Assembly: GCA_051005015.1 (NCBI GenBank)
Contig: JBPCJT010000145.1
Coordinates: 1-8,126 of the forward strand
Length of the DNA stretch: 8,126 bases
Origin: JACMME01 sp051005015
GTDB lineage: Bacteria > Gemmatimonadota > Gemmatimonadetes > Gemmatimonadales > Gemmatimonadaceae
Direction of reading: 5' to 3'
The position numbers and the translations under genes were made by a program. This document shows, one piece after another, positions 1-6,267 of the stretch. The notes beneath the pieces were generated by a model that saw only the letters and a list, made by a program, of their open reading frames with translations, was not told where the DNA came from and searched no databases. Position 1 is the stretch's first letter. The number at the start of each line of letters is the position of its first letter.

Positions 1-483
1 AATCTCATGTGGCGCAGCCCGCTCGCCGGTCCCCCACAGCACGGCGAGCCACGATTCCCCGACATGTCCGGACCATACGACCCAGAGTTGCTTCAGCTCA
101 TGCGCCTGGCTGCCTCGGAAGCGGGAATTCCCCTGGCGGAAGGTGTTTATGCAGGCCTTTTGGGCCCCGCTTACGAGACCCCAGCCGAAGTGCGCATGCT
201 CGAGCGGCTGGGAGCGGACGCGGTTGGCATGTCGACCATTCCGGAAGTTATCGTGGCGCGCGCCCTGGGGATGCGAGTGGCTGGCGTCAGTTGCATAACG
301 AACGTTGCGGCCGGCATGTCCGGAATTCCACTCAGCCACGCGGAAGTGCTGGAAACCACCGAACGGGTGCGACAGCGCTTCATAACGCTGGTTCGGGCAT
401 TCGTCGAGATGCTGAAGGATAAGGGTGACGATACCACAACCACAGCCAGTGCCAGTGCCAGCTTTCAGTCTGAGTCTCAGTGA
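1..483 (+). CDS. punA: Purine nucleoside phosphorylase, trimeric type, C-terminal part (5' end outside the window)
   Basis: This is the 3' portion of a phosphorylase that splits purine (deoxy)ribonucleosides with phosphate into free base and (deoxy)ribose-1-phosphate, a cytoplasmic salvage enzyme. The frame is open from base 1, where it already reads NLMWRSPLAG, so the gene begins upstream and the ATG at 7 is internal. The segment RFPDMSGPYD, the stretch GPAYETPAEVRML with the base-region Glu at 175-177, the phosphate/ribose segment GADAVGMSTIPEVIVA, and ITN with Asn at 301-303 are characteristic of the human/PunA class. In this class Asn at that last place marks purine nucleoside phosphorylases; the related MTA phosphorylases carry Asp there. 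After the fold ends, about 16 residues form a Thr/Ser/Ala/Gln tail that looks unstructured. It converges on thiD, 38 nt away. Xanthosine phosphorylase (XapA) is an alternative that the missing N-terminus prevents excluding. Confidence 0.9.
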   Translation, partial: NLMWRSPLAGPPQHGEPRFPDMSGPYDPELLQLMRLAASEAGIPLAEGVYAGLLGPAYETPAEVRMLERLGADAVGMSTIPEVIVARALGMRVAGVSCITNVAAGMSGIPLSHAEVLETTERVRQRFITLVRAFVEMLKDKGDDTTTTASASASFQSESQ

Positions 484-521
484 TCAATGACCAGTACTAC
501 ACGGGTGGTTACCCAGTCCAG
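484..521. other. Short convergent spacer between punA and thiD
   Basis: Thirty-eight bases separate the two stop codons. The only pairing seen is a weak 4-bp stem (gggt at 503-506 with accc at 511-514). No convincing terminator is present for either gene. Confidence 0.5.
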
Positions 522-1298
522 TCACGCCAGGTGGTTTAACGGCCCGTGACCAGCTCCCAGGCCGGGCGCGAGAGCAATGGCGCGGTGCACATAGCCGAGT
601 GACTGCTGCACCGCCTCGAGAAGCGAATCGCCGAGGGCGAGGTGAGCCGTAATGGCGGCAGACAGTGTGCAGCCGGTTCCGTGCGTGTTGCGCGTGTCGA
701 GCCTGGCGTGATTGTACCGGGTCAATGTAGTCCCGTCCCACAGCACGTCGGTGACCATATCGTCGCGCAGGTGCCCGCCTTTCACGAGGGCCGCGGCTGC
801 ACCCATGTTTACCAGACACTTCGCCGCGATTTCCATGGCCGATACGTCCGCCACTCGTCCGCCTGTGAGAATCACCGCCTCGTCGATGTTCGGCGTCACA
901 AGGCTCGCAAGCGGAAGGAGTTCGCGTCCGATCAGCGCCACCGCATCCGGCTCAAGAAGCAGATCGCCCGACGTCGACACCATCACAGGATCGAGAACAT
1001 AAGGTGCCAGCGAGTGACGCCGAATTCCCTCAGCCACTGCTGCCACGACACTTGTGTCCGCGAGCATTCCAGACTTTATGGCGCTGGGGCGAAGATCAGA
1101 GGCAACCGCTTCCAGTTGCGCGCGGATCATCTCCACGGCGACGACGCTATACCGGTTGACGCCAACGGTATTCTGGGCTGTGATCGCCGTGATCACCGAG
1201 GTGCCAAATACCCCGAATCGCGAGAATGTCTTGAGGTCAGCCTGGATTCCGGCGCCCCCACCGGAATCCGAGCCGGCGATGGTAAGGGCGATCTTCAT
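522..1298 (-). CDS. thiD: Hydroxymethylpyrimidine/phosphomethylpyrimidine kinase ThiD
   Basis: This cytoplasmic kinase phosphorylates HMP and then HMP-P to HMP-PP, the pyrimidine half of thiamine. The 258-residue protein is of normal family length. It opens with MKIALTIAGSDSGGGAGIQA, the substrate-binding signature. It continues with SGMLA (about residues 76-80), LDPVMVSTSG (102-111), TPNIDEA (135-141) and VKGGH (172-176). The ATP/anion-hole loop THGTGCTLSAA carries the Cys (about 210) that is catalytic in characterised ThiD, and the end HGPLNHL is typical. The ATG at 1298 was chosen because this motif starts at residue 1. A TTG at 1328 in the same frame would add only residues encoded by the G/C-rich repeat. 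No Shine-Dalgarno sequence precedes the ATG; it is preceded on the coding strand by a run of C. No TPP riboswitch is visible. Other thiamine genes are not in the window. Confidence 0.95.
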   Translation of the reverse strand: MKIALTIAGSDSGGGAGIQADLKTFSRFGVFGTSVITAITAQNTVGVNRYSVVAVEMIRAQLEAVASDLRPSAIKSGMLADTSVVAAVAEGIRRHSLAPYVLDPVMVSTSGDLLLEPDAVALIGRELLPLASLVTPNIDEAVILTGGRVADVSAMEIAAKCLVNMGAAAALVKGGHLRDDMVTDVLWDGTTLTRYNHARLDTRNTHGTGCTLSAAITAHLALGDSLLEAVQQSLGYVHRAIALAPGLGAGHGPLNHLA

Positions 1299-1321
1299 GG
1301 GGGGAGGGAGTGGGAGTAGGG
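1299..1321 (+). other. Candidate G-quadruplex motif beside the thiD start codon
   Basis: Four G runs (1299-1304, 1306-1308, 1312-1314, 1319-1321) are separated by 1 to 4 bases, which satisfies the usual G3+N1-7 pattern. The G-rich strand is the template strand of thiD, so the thiD mRNA would carry the C-rich complement directly before its start codon. That a quadruplex forms is inference from base pattern only. Confidence 0.45.
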
Positions 1322-1364
1322 AGTACAAAATAAAGTGCCTGAAAACTCCCTGCTCCCTACTCCC
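1306..1364. repeat. G-rich interrupted palindrome between the M48 gene and thiD
   Basis: The left arm at 1306-1324 (gggagtgggagtagggagt) is nearly the reverse complement of the right arm at 1345-1364 (actccctgctccctactccc). One base is bulged and one is mismatched, with a loop of about 20 nt rich in A and T. Each arm is itself built of repeating GGGAG(T/C)(A) units. As RNA on the minus strand it would form a long hairpin ending seven bases before the thiD ATG. No T-tract follows, so it does not look like a canonical intrinsic terminator. It may be a copy of a dispersed intergenic repeat or an RNA structure acting on thiD; the window holds only this one copy. Confidence 0.7.
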
Positions 1365-1372
1365 CGCTCTTG

Positions 1373-2179
1373 CTATCGCACCTGTCTCGGCGGCGGAGGA
1401 GCCGGAAGGGATAAAACACGCTGTTTAAACTCGTGGAACCGCGGAGTGTCAGTCGTCAGAGTCTGAAGGATGGCGGGATCGATCCTCTGGATGTAACCTG
1501 TTGTCTGGGAGATACGATCCTCTTCGAGCGGGTGGGTCGCGAACCATGCCTCAACTCCCGCCGGCCGCCTGCGCCGCTCCTCCAGGAGCTGCGAGAACAT
1601 CTGCGGAATCCCGATCGGGTTTATGTTGGCGCGCGCCACGTATGTTACCGCCTTTTCGTCGGCTTCGGACTCGGCTTTCCGGCTAAAGCCCGCAAAAACC
1701 GCTGTGCCCACTACGTTTATCAGTTGACCGGTAGCCGGATCGCCGCATGCCTTTAGCAGTACGCACGCCAGAGTCACTCCAATGTTGGCCTTTTGCGATT
1801 TTTCCATCTGCTCGATAGAATGCCGCTCGGTCACGTGCGCTATTTCGTGGCCGAGCACGCCGGCGAGCTGAGCGAGGTTGTCGGAGCGCTCGATCAGGCC
1901 GCGATTGACGTAAATGAAACCGCCAGGGACGGCGAACGCGTTGACTTCCTTGCTATTCACGATAAAGAAATGCCAGTCGAGAGCGCGATCGTCGGACAGC
2001 AGCGCGATGGAGTCGCCGAGGATGTTGATGTACCGGTTGATTTCCGGGTCGTCGACGATCGGGAGCTGTGCGTTAATTTGCTGTGCGTACTGTGTCCCCA
2101 GCTCCACTTCCTGCTGCGTCGACACTCCGCAGCCGACGGTGGTGACGAGGAGGGCGGCCCCTGCTATGAATCGTTTCAT
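1373..2179 (-). CDS. M48-family zinc metalloprotease, predicted lipoprotein
   Basis: This is a predicted envelope peptidase of the BepA/LoiP-like M48 group, which degrades or helps assemble misfolded outer-membrane proteins in characterised bacteria. The 268-residue protein begins MKRFIAGAALLVTTVGC, a lipoprotein signal peptide with Cys17 as the probable lipidated residue. The zinc site HEIAH lies at about 111-115. SRKAESEAD at about 166-174 supplies the ExxxD element with the third ligand, Glu170. A THP motif at about 215-217 (ATHPLEEDRI) is typical of the lipoprotein M48 group. A Pro-rich tail ends the chain, and no TPR domain follows, unlike BepA. The ATG at 2179 is preferred over the in-frame ATG at 2230 because GGAG lies five bases before it and the signal peptide then starts at residue 1. 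Its substrate cannot be told from sequence. thiD follows 74 nt downstream. Confidence 0.92.
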   Translation of the reverse strand: MKRFIAGAALLVTTVGCGVSTQQEVELGTQYAQQINAQLPIVDDPEINRYINILGDSIALLSDDRALDWHFFIVNSKEVNAFAVPGGFIYVNRGLIERSDNLAQLAGVLGHEIAHVTERHSIEQMEKSQKANIGVTLACVLLKACGDPATGQLINVVGTAVFAGFSRKAESEADEKAVTYVARANINPIGIPQMFSQLLEERRRRPAGVEAWFATHPLEEDRISQTTGYIQRIDPAILQTLTTDTPRFHEFKQRVLSLPAPPPPRQVR

Positions 2180-2184
2180 GGTTT

Positions 2185-2188
2185 CTCC
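2185..2188 (-). promoter_or_regulatory. Shine-Dalgarno site deciding the M48 gene start
   Basis: On the minus strand GGAG is followed by aaacc and then ATG (2179), an ideal spacing. It supports starting the lipoprotein at this Met and not 17 codons upstream. Confidence 0.7.
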
Positions 2189-2210
2189 GTCGTGAGCGTG
2201 CATGGCTTCT

Positions 2211-2215
2211 GGAGG
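2211..2215 (+). promoter_or_regulatory. GGAGG Shine-Dalgarno-like site upstream of the methyltransferase gene
   Basis: A perfect GGAGG sits 32 bases before the GTG at 2248, too far to serve it directly. The in-frame codon at a usual distance (8 bases) is ATT at 2224, a very rare start codon. The site may be chance, or translation may begin earlier than assigned. Confidence 0.3.
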
Positions 2216-2247
2216 CAAGTCCCATTCCATACTTTCACCACGCCGCG

Positions 2248-3006
2248 GTGGACCTGTTGACGCTGGCGCGGGACCTCAAGCGTCGCAAAGGTCGCGAACG
2301 CCGTGGCTTTTTTGTCGCCGAAGGAGTTCGTGCGACAGAGGAACTTTTTCGCTCTCAAATACCACTTAAGGGCGTTATCGTGTCGCCCCCGCTTTCCGGC
2401 AATCCTCGTGGCGCTTCGCTGCTGACGGCCATCGCCGAACGCGACATCCCTGTGCGTGCCGTAACGGAAAGCGAGCTCCTCAGCGCGTCGGACAGCGAAA
2501 CCACGCAAGGCATTCTAGCCATTGGCGAGATTCCCGATCGCAACCTCGAAGCGCTCGTCGTTCCCGCGCGAGCCCGTCTACTGATCCTTGATGGGATTCA
2601 GGATCCCGGAAATCTTGGAACGTTGATTCGAACCGCGGCTGCTTTTGGTGCCACTGCCACAATCGTGCTCCCCGGTACCGTAGACCCGTGGAACGCCAAG
2701 GTCGTGCGAGGTGCCATGGGTGCGCTCTTTCGGCATCCCGTCTTTTCTTGTACCTGGGAAGCTCTGGACGTGTTCCTTCAGCGGCAGGCAATACAGCTGT
2801 GGGGCTCGAGCGGAGACGGCGAGCCTATGTCCGGCGTGAAATTCCCCGAGCGTATCGCGATTGCCGCGGGTAATGAGGGAAGTGGACTGAGCAGTTTCGC
2901 CAGAGCGCGCGTGCAGCGCCTGATCGCGATCCCGATTGATCCGTCGGTCGAGTCTCTTAACGTCGCAGTCGCCGCCGGCATCCTTCTTTATGGTGCCAGG
3001 CCGTGA
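2248..3006 (+). CDS. TrmH/SpoU-family RNA 2'-O-ribose methyltransferase
   Basis: This is a SAM-dependent SPOUT enzyme that methylates the 2'-OH of a nucleotide in tRNA or rRNA. The 252-residue protein has an N-terminal RNA-binding part with the FFVAEG signature (about residues 21-26). The catalytic knotted domain carries the three SpoU motifs. Motif 1 is DPGNLGTLIRTAAAFG, with Asn122 and Arg128. Motif 2 is AGNEGSGL (about 207-214). Motif 3 is SLNVAVAAGILLY (about 236-248). KVVRGAMGALFRHPV between motifs 1 and 2 is also typical. The overall build is RlmB/TsnR-like, so rRNA is the likelier target, but the modified position cannot be read from sequence. GTG at 2248 is the first ordinary start codon after an in-frame stop at 2167-2169, although no Shine-Dalgarno sequence lies close to it. 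The stop overlaps the next gene's GTG by 4 nt. Confidence 0.93.
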   Translation: MDLLTLARDLKRRKGRERRGFFVAEGVRATEELFRSQIPLKGVIVSPPLSGNPRGASLLTAIAERDIPVRAVTESELLSASDSETTQGILAIGEIPDRNLEALVVPARARLLILDGIQDPGNLGTLIRTAAAFGATATIVLPGTVDPWNAKVVRGAMGALFRHPVFSCTWEALDVFLQRQAIQLWGSSGDGEPMSGVKFPERIAIAAGNEGSGLSSFARARVQRLIAIPIDPSVESLNVAVAAGILLYGARP

Positions 3007-3830
3007 GCGAAACGACCTTTCGTATCGTGACATTCGTACTCGGCGCATGCATCGGATCTTTTTTGAACGTGTGCATCGCACGATGGCCGCTCGGACTGTC
3101 GGTCGTCAAGCCGCGATCGCGATGTCCAAATTGCGGACATGAAATAACCTGGTACGAGAACATCCCGCTGGTTAGCTGGGTGGCACTGCGGGCCCGCTGC
3201 CGCGGCTGCGGAACAGCTATCTCGCCGGTGTATCCCCTCGTGGAGCTTGTCGTGGCGCTGGGCTGGCTCGCCGCGGTCGTTGAATACGGCCCGTCACTCA
3301 CCGCGCTTCGCGTGGCTGTGTTCGGCACTCTCCTGCTGGGAATCGCCCTCACCGACGCCGAGCACTACGTTATCCCGGACGGATTTACCGCGTTCGGGCT
3401 CATCTGGATGCTCGTGATGGCAGTGGCTGGGGTGATCGTGGGTGAAACAGATCCCTTCGCTGACCTGTATGATGCATTGATAGGTGCGTGTGTCGGTGCG
3501 GGAGCAATCTCGATCTCCGGTTGGCTGGGAGAGATGGCGTTCAAGAAGGAAGCGATGGGATTTGGCGACGTCACGCTTATGGCGATGGCGGGCGCGGCGC
3601 TTGGACCGGGGCGTACGCTGCTCACAATATTCCTTGGCGCTCTGATAGGTGCGGTCGCGTTTCTTGCAGTCGTCTTTCCCATTGGGTGGGTAAGCAGCAA
3701 GCGTCGAGGCTCGGCCTTCGACCCGCCTCTCGTGCCGTTCGGCGTATTTCTCGCGCCAGCCGCAATACTCGCTCTTTTGTGGGGGCAGTCCATGGCTAAT
3801 TGGTATGTTCACGGGGTTCTTGGCCGGTGA
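3003..3830 (+). CDS. pilD: Prepilin peptidase (type IV leader peptidase, A24 family)
   Basis: This is an inner-membrane aspartic protease that cleaves the leader of type IV pilins and type II secretion pseudopilins; bifunctional members also N-methylate the new N-terminus. The 275-residue protein has several hydrophobic membrane segments. It has a cytoplasmic zinc-binding loop with Cys41, Cys44, Cys66 and Cys69 (CPNCG and CRGCG), which goes with the full-length N-terminal domain. The two catalytic aspartates are visible: Asp118 in ALTDAEHYVIPD and Asp189 in GFGDVTLMA. The first helix contains GSFLNVCIARWP, also standard. The start is GTG, overlapping the methyltransferase stop by 4 nt (GTGA), and its stop shares one base with the next ATG, so it is translationally coupled at both ends. 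No pilin or secretion genes are in the window; in many bacteria pilD lies apart from them. Confidence 0.95.
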   Translation: MSETTFRIVTFVLGACIGSFLNVCIARWPLGLSVVKPRSRCPNCGHEITWYENIPLVSWVALRARCRGCGTAISPVYPLVELVVALGWLAAVVEYGPSLTALRVAVFGTLLLGIALTDAEHYVIPDGFTAFGLIWMLVMAVAGVIVGETDPFADLYDALIGACVGAGAISISGWLGEMAFKKEAMGFGDVTLMAMAGAALGPGRTLLTIFLGALIGAVAFLAVVFPIGWVSSKRRGSAFDPPLVPFGVFLAPAAILALLWGQSMANWYVHGVLGR

Positions 3831-5029
3831 TGCTGGGCGATATTCTGCGTCCTGACGACGGCGCGCTTTCGCGCATCGTTCGCGACTTGACCGCCGAAGC
3901 GCGTCTCGGCCGGCTGGAGGCCGTGCGCTGCAGGGACGACGAGATTTCGCGGGTCATCGACATTCTGCTAAGGCAGAGCAAGAACAACCCCGCGCTGGTT
4001 GGACCCGCAGGTGTGGGAAAGACGGCAATCGCGGAAGGGCTCGCCCAACGCATCGTGTCGGGGGATGTGCCGGCCGTGCTACGATCGGCGCGCCTGCTGG
4101 CGCTGGATCACGTTGCGCTGCTGGCGGGAACGATGTACCGCGGCCAGTACGAAGAGCGGCTTCGTTCCATGGTTGCGCAGGCATCTGCCGATCCAAACAT
4201 CATACTCTTTGTCGACGAGCTGCATAATCTTATCGGGCAGGGGACCGCGATGGGTGTCGCAATGGATGCGGCGAACATGCTCAAACCGGCGCTCGTACGG
4301 GGTGACTTCCGCGTGATTGGCGCGACCACGAGCGACGAGTACGACCGCTGGGTTTGCGGTGATCCCGCCCTGGAGCGGCGCTTCCAGAAAATCACCGTGC
4401 GCGAGCTGAGCGCGGAGCAGACTCTGGAGATTCTCGAGGCACGCAAGGGTCGTCTCGAGCGGCACCACAACATTGCCATAGCGGACGACGCGCTGCTCGC
4501 GGCCGTGCGCCTCAGCGATCTTTTCATCACGGATCGGGCGCGTCCCGATCGCGCCATCGACATTCTTGACGAAGCGTGCGCACACGCGCAAGCGCGGGCC
4601 CGCTACTCTCCCGAGACGGAAGCTCTTATACTCGAGCGGCGGGAGCTGCTGCGCGTTGGCGCGAAGCGAATGCCGGATGTGGGCGATCGGGCGGGCGAGG
4701 CAGCGGGGGAGACGGGCCTCACTCCGGACGACCAATTCGAGCGTTTGGCTCGCGACGGGATTGCCGCCCTGGAGCGCTTCGGGGCTGACCTCGAGGCCGC
4801 TTTCGCCGGCCAGGCTCGGCAGGACCGATCCACGCCGGTACGCCATGAGTCCCCGCCGCCGCGACCGGCTCAGGATCGCGTCCGGCAGCCCGATCCGGTT
4901 ATTCGGCTAGCCGCGGTCGAGTGGGATCTGCAGCGGCGGTTCATGGACGAAGGCCTGATCGTGCGCGGTCACGATGTAGCGCGTGTGGTGAGCGTGGCTA
5001 CAGGGCAGAGGGTGGAATGGCAGGATTGA
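3830..5029 (+). CDS. Stand-alone Hsp100/Clp D1-type AAA+ ATPase
   Basis: The 399-residue protein corresponds to the first AAA+ domain of ClpA/ClpB/ClpC. Residues 14-40 match the pre-D1 linker. Walker A is GPAGVGKT (58-65), pore loop 1 is MYRG around Tyr103, Walker B is ILFVDE (ending Glu130), and sensor 1 is GATTSDEYD. The arginine-finger pair is Arg183-Arg184 in LERRFQ, and sensor 2 is RPDRAIDILDEA (238-249). Nucleotide binding and hydrolysis should therefore be intact. Missing are the double Clp_N domain, a recognisable coiled-coil middle domain and all of the second AAA+ domain, including the ClpP-contact loop found there in ClpA/C. Instead there is an Arg/Pro/Ala-rich stretch (about 276-355). 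The chain then ends with HDVARVVSVATGQRV (381-395), which resembles the D1-D2 junction of Clp proteins. ATG at 3830 overlaps the pilD stop by one base; a GTG at 3827 is also possible. Partner and substrate are unknown. Confidence 0.88.
   Translation: MLGDILRPDDGALSRIVRDLTAEARLGRLEAVRCRDDEISRVIDILLRQSKNNPALVGPAGVGKTAIAEGLAQRIVSGDVPAVLRSARLLALDHVALLAGTMYRGQYEERLRSMVAQASADPNIILFVDELHNLIGQGTAMGVAMDAANMLKPALVRGDFRVIGATTSDEYDRWVCGDPALERRFQKITVRELSAEQTLEILEARKGRLERHHNIAIADDALLAAVRLSDLFITDRARPDRAIDILDEACAHAQARARYSPETEALILERRELLRVGAKRMPDVGDRAGEAAGETGLTPDDQFERLARDGIAALERFGADLEAAFAGQARQDRSTPVRHESPPPRPAQDRVRQPDPVIRLAAVEWDLQRRFMDEGLIVRGHDVARVVSVATGQRVEWQD
5008..5012 (+). promoter_or_regulatory. Shine-Dalgarno site inside the ATPase gene for the following lipoprotein
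   Basis: GAGGG followed by tgga and ATG (5017) favours this Met as the start. It lies within the last codons of the AAA+ gene, so the two reading frames share 13 nt. Confidence 0.55.
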
Positions 5030-6267
5030 CTCGTACACAGCAGCTTGCAGGTCTGGCAGCTGTGTGGCTTGCGTTTGCTTCATGTAACGGCGGCGGCGAT
5101 CGCGGCGATGGACCGTACGCCGATATTGTGGCGGAGAATGTGCCGCGTATTGAGCGCGCCACCGGGCTCAAATTCAAGACTGCTCCCAGGATCGAGAAAC
5201 GGAGCCGCGACCAGATTCGAGAGTTTCTCCTGGGTCGCGTGAAGGAAGAGCGAGCTACGCGCGAGCTGCTTGGCCAGCAGACGGCTTACCGGCGTCTTGC
5301 GCTCCTCCCGGAAACGCTCGATCTGCCGGCCTTTCTCGTGAACCTGCTCACGGAGCAGGTAGCCGGCTACTACGACCCGAAGACTAAAATTCTATACGTT
5401 CCCGACGACGCACGTGCGGAGGTGCTCGAGCAGACGGTGACCCATGAGCTGGTGCACGCTCTGCAGGATCAGTACGCCAATCTCGACTCCATTCAGGAGA
5501 TAACAGGCGACAACGACCGCGTTACAGCGGCGTCATCCGTGATGGAAGGACAGGCCACATTCGTATCCCTGCGTCTCATGGGCGGCCAGCTTATAGCCTG
5601 GGACAAGGCGCGTGAAATGATACGGCAGAGCCAGAGCGCAATGCCGCTCTTCTCGACAGCTCCAACCATCATTCAGGAAACGCTGCTTTTCCCGTATCTC
5701 AGCGGTGCGGAATTCATCAGCCGCTACGATGCGCGTCATGCGCGCTCGTCTCCGTTCAGTGGCGCTCTGCCGGTGTCGACCGAGCAGATCCTGCACGCAG
5801 ACGCCTACTTCGATACCCGGGATGATCCCGTTCGCATCACACTTCCTCCGCCGTCGACCGGCGAAAACACATACGAGAACAACCTGGGTGAGTTCGAAAC
5901 GCGCGTACTTCTTTTCGAGCACACGCGCGATCAGAATCTTGCGGTGCGCGCCGCGGCCGGCTGGGATGGCGATCGCTACGTGGTGATTAGCACCCCCCGG
6001 GGTGACGGCATCGCCTGGCTCACGATATGGGATTCCGCTGTCGACGCGGCGGAGTTCAGCAACGCCATGGAGGAGGGCATAGCGGCACGATTCAAGTCGC
6101 CTGCCGAGCCCATTCCGTCGGGTGGAAAACGCTACTCTTCGCGAACCCGGGAGCTGATGCTCTGGGGCGGAGAGGTGAGCGGCCGTGCGGCCGTGCTGTT
6201 CGTCGACGTACCGCAGGGAGTCGACACAAACGTTCTCGACGTGGGGAAAGTAACGTTGCGACAGTGA
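5017..6267 (+). CDS. Predicted HExxH zinc-metallopeptidase lipoprotein, family not identified
   Basis: The 416-residue protein starts MAGLTRTQQLAGLAAVWLAF and reaches ASC with Cys23, a plausible lipoprotein signal peptide although Phe at the -3 position is not ideal. A Gly/Asp-rich tether follows. The mature part contains VTHELVHALQDQ with the zinc-binding HELVH at about 143-147. EGQATFV (from Glu177) follows, placed as the third-ligand helix would be in a gluzincin-type peptidase. YYDPKTKILYVPD (118-130), just before the active-site helix, reads like the edge strand of such folds. The remaining 230 residues show no motif I recognise. The expected location is an envelope membrane facing outward. 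The start at 5017 is supported by the signal peptide and a nearby GAGGG; an ATG at 4921 in frame would run 96 nt further back inside the ATPase gene and bury the signal peptide. The overlap with the ATPase gene suggests coupling. Peptidase activity is inferred from the motifs only. Confidence 0.82.
   Translation: MAGLTRTQQLAGLAAVWLAFASCNGGGDRGDGPYADIVAENVPRIERATGLKFKTAPRIEKRSRDQIREFLLGRVKEERATRELLGQQTAYRRLALLPETLDLPAFLVNLLTEQVAGYYDPKTKILYVPDDARAEVLEQTVTHELVHALQDQYANLDSIQEITGDNDRVTAASSVMEGQATFVSLRLMGGQLIAWDKAREMIRQSQSAMPLFSTAPTIIQETLLFPYLSGAEFISRYDARHARSSPFSGALPVSTEQILHADAYFDTRDDPVRITLPPPSTGENTYENNLGEFETRVLLFEHTRDQNLAVRAAAGWDGDRYVVISTPRGDGIAWLTIWDSAVDAAEFSNAMEEGIAARFKSPAEPIPSGGKRYSSRTRELMLWGGEVSGRAAVLFVDVPQGVDTNVLDVGKVTLRQ

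Larger units (their letters stand above)
2180..2247. promoter_or_regulatory. Divergent spacer between the M48 gene and the RNA methyltransferase gene
   Basis: The two flanking genes point away from each other, so promoters for both are expected in or near these 68 bases; that is inference from layout. I see no convincing -35/-10 pair on either strand. The only clear elements are the GGAG of the M48 gene and a GGAGG at 2211-2215 facing the methyltransferase gene. Confidence 0.35.

Noticed and set aside
445..480. Tandem ccagtg units at the end of punA
   Set aside because: Only two to three short imperfect units, explained by a low-complexity Ala/Ser protein tail; not called as a separate repeat.
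499..516. Terminator hairpin between punA and thiD
   Set aside because: Only a 4-bp stem with no T-tract on either side; too weak to call.
642..1319. Long open frame (225 codons) on the plus strand opposite thiD
   Set aside because: The thiD frame has unmistakable family motifs over the same bases. The opposite frame is rich in Arg/His/Cys with no domain, as expected for a shadow in GC-rich DNA.
1306..1364. Intrinsic terminator for the M48 gene
   Set aside because: The stem is long and G/C-rich, but it is followed on the minus strand by a C-run and the thiD ATG, not by a T-tract.
1299..1372. Possible TPP riboswitch upstream of thiD
   Set aside because: The spacer is a simple GGGAG-type palindrome. 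None of the conserved thi-box segments, such as CUGAGA, is present.
4079..4846. Long open frame (255 codons) on the minus strand opposite the AAA+ gene
   Set aside because: It lies fully inside the AAA+ gene, whose Walker and sensor motifs are clear. The antisense translation shows no recognisable motif.
4921..5016. Upstream ATG extension of the HExxH lipoprotein
   Set aside because: The extension is an Arg/Cys/Gly-rich shadow of the AAA+ coding sequence and would hide the signal peptide; the ATG at 5017 has a Shine-Dalgarno site.
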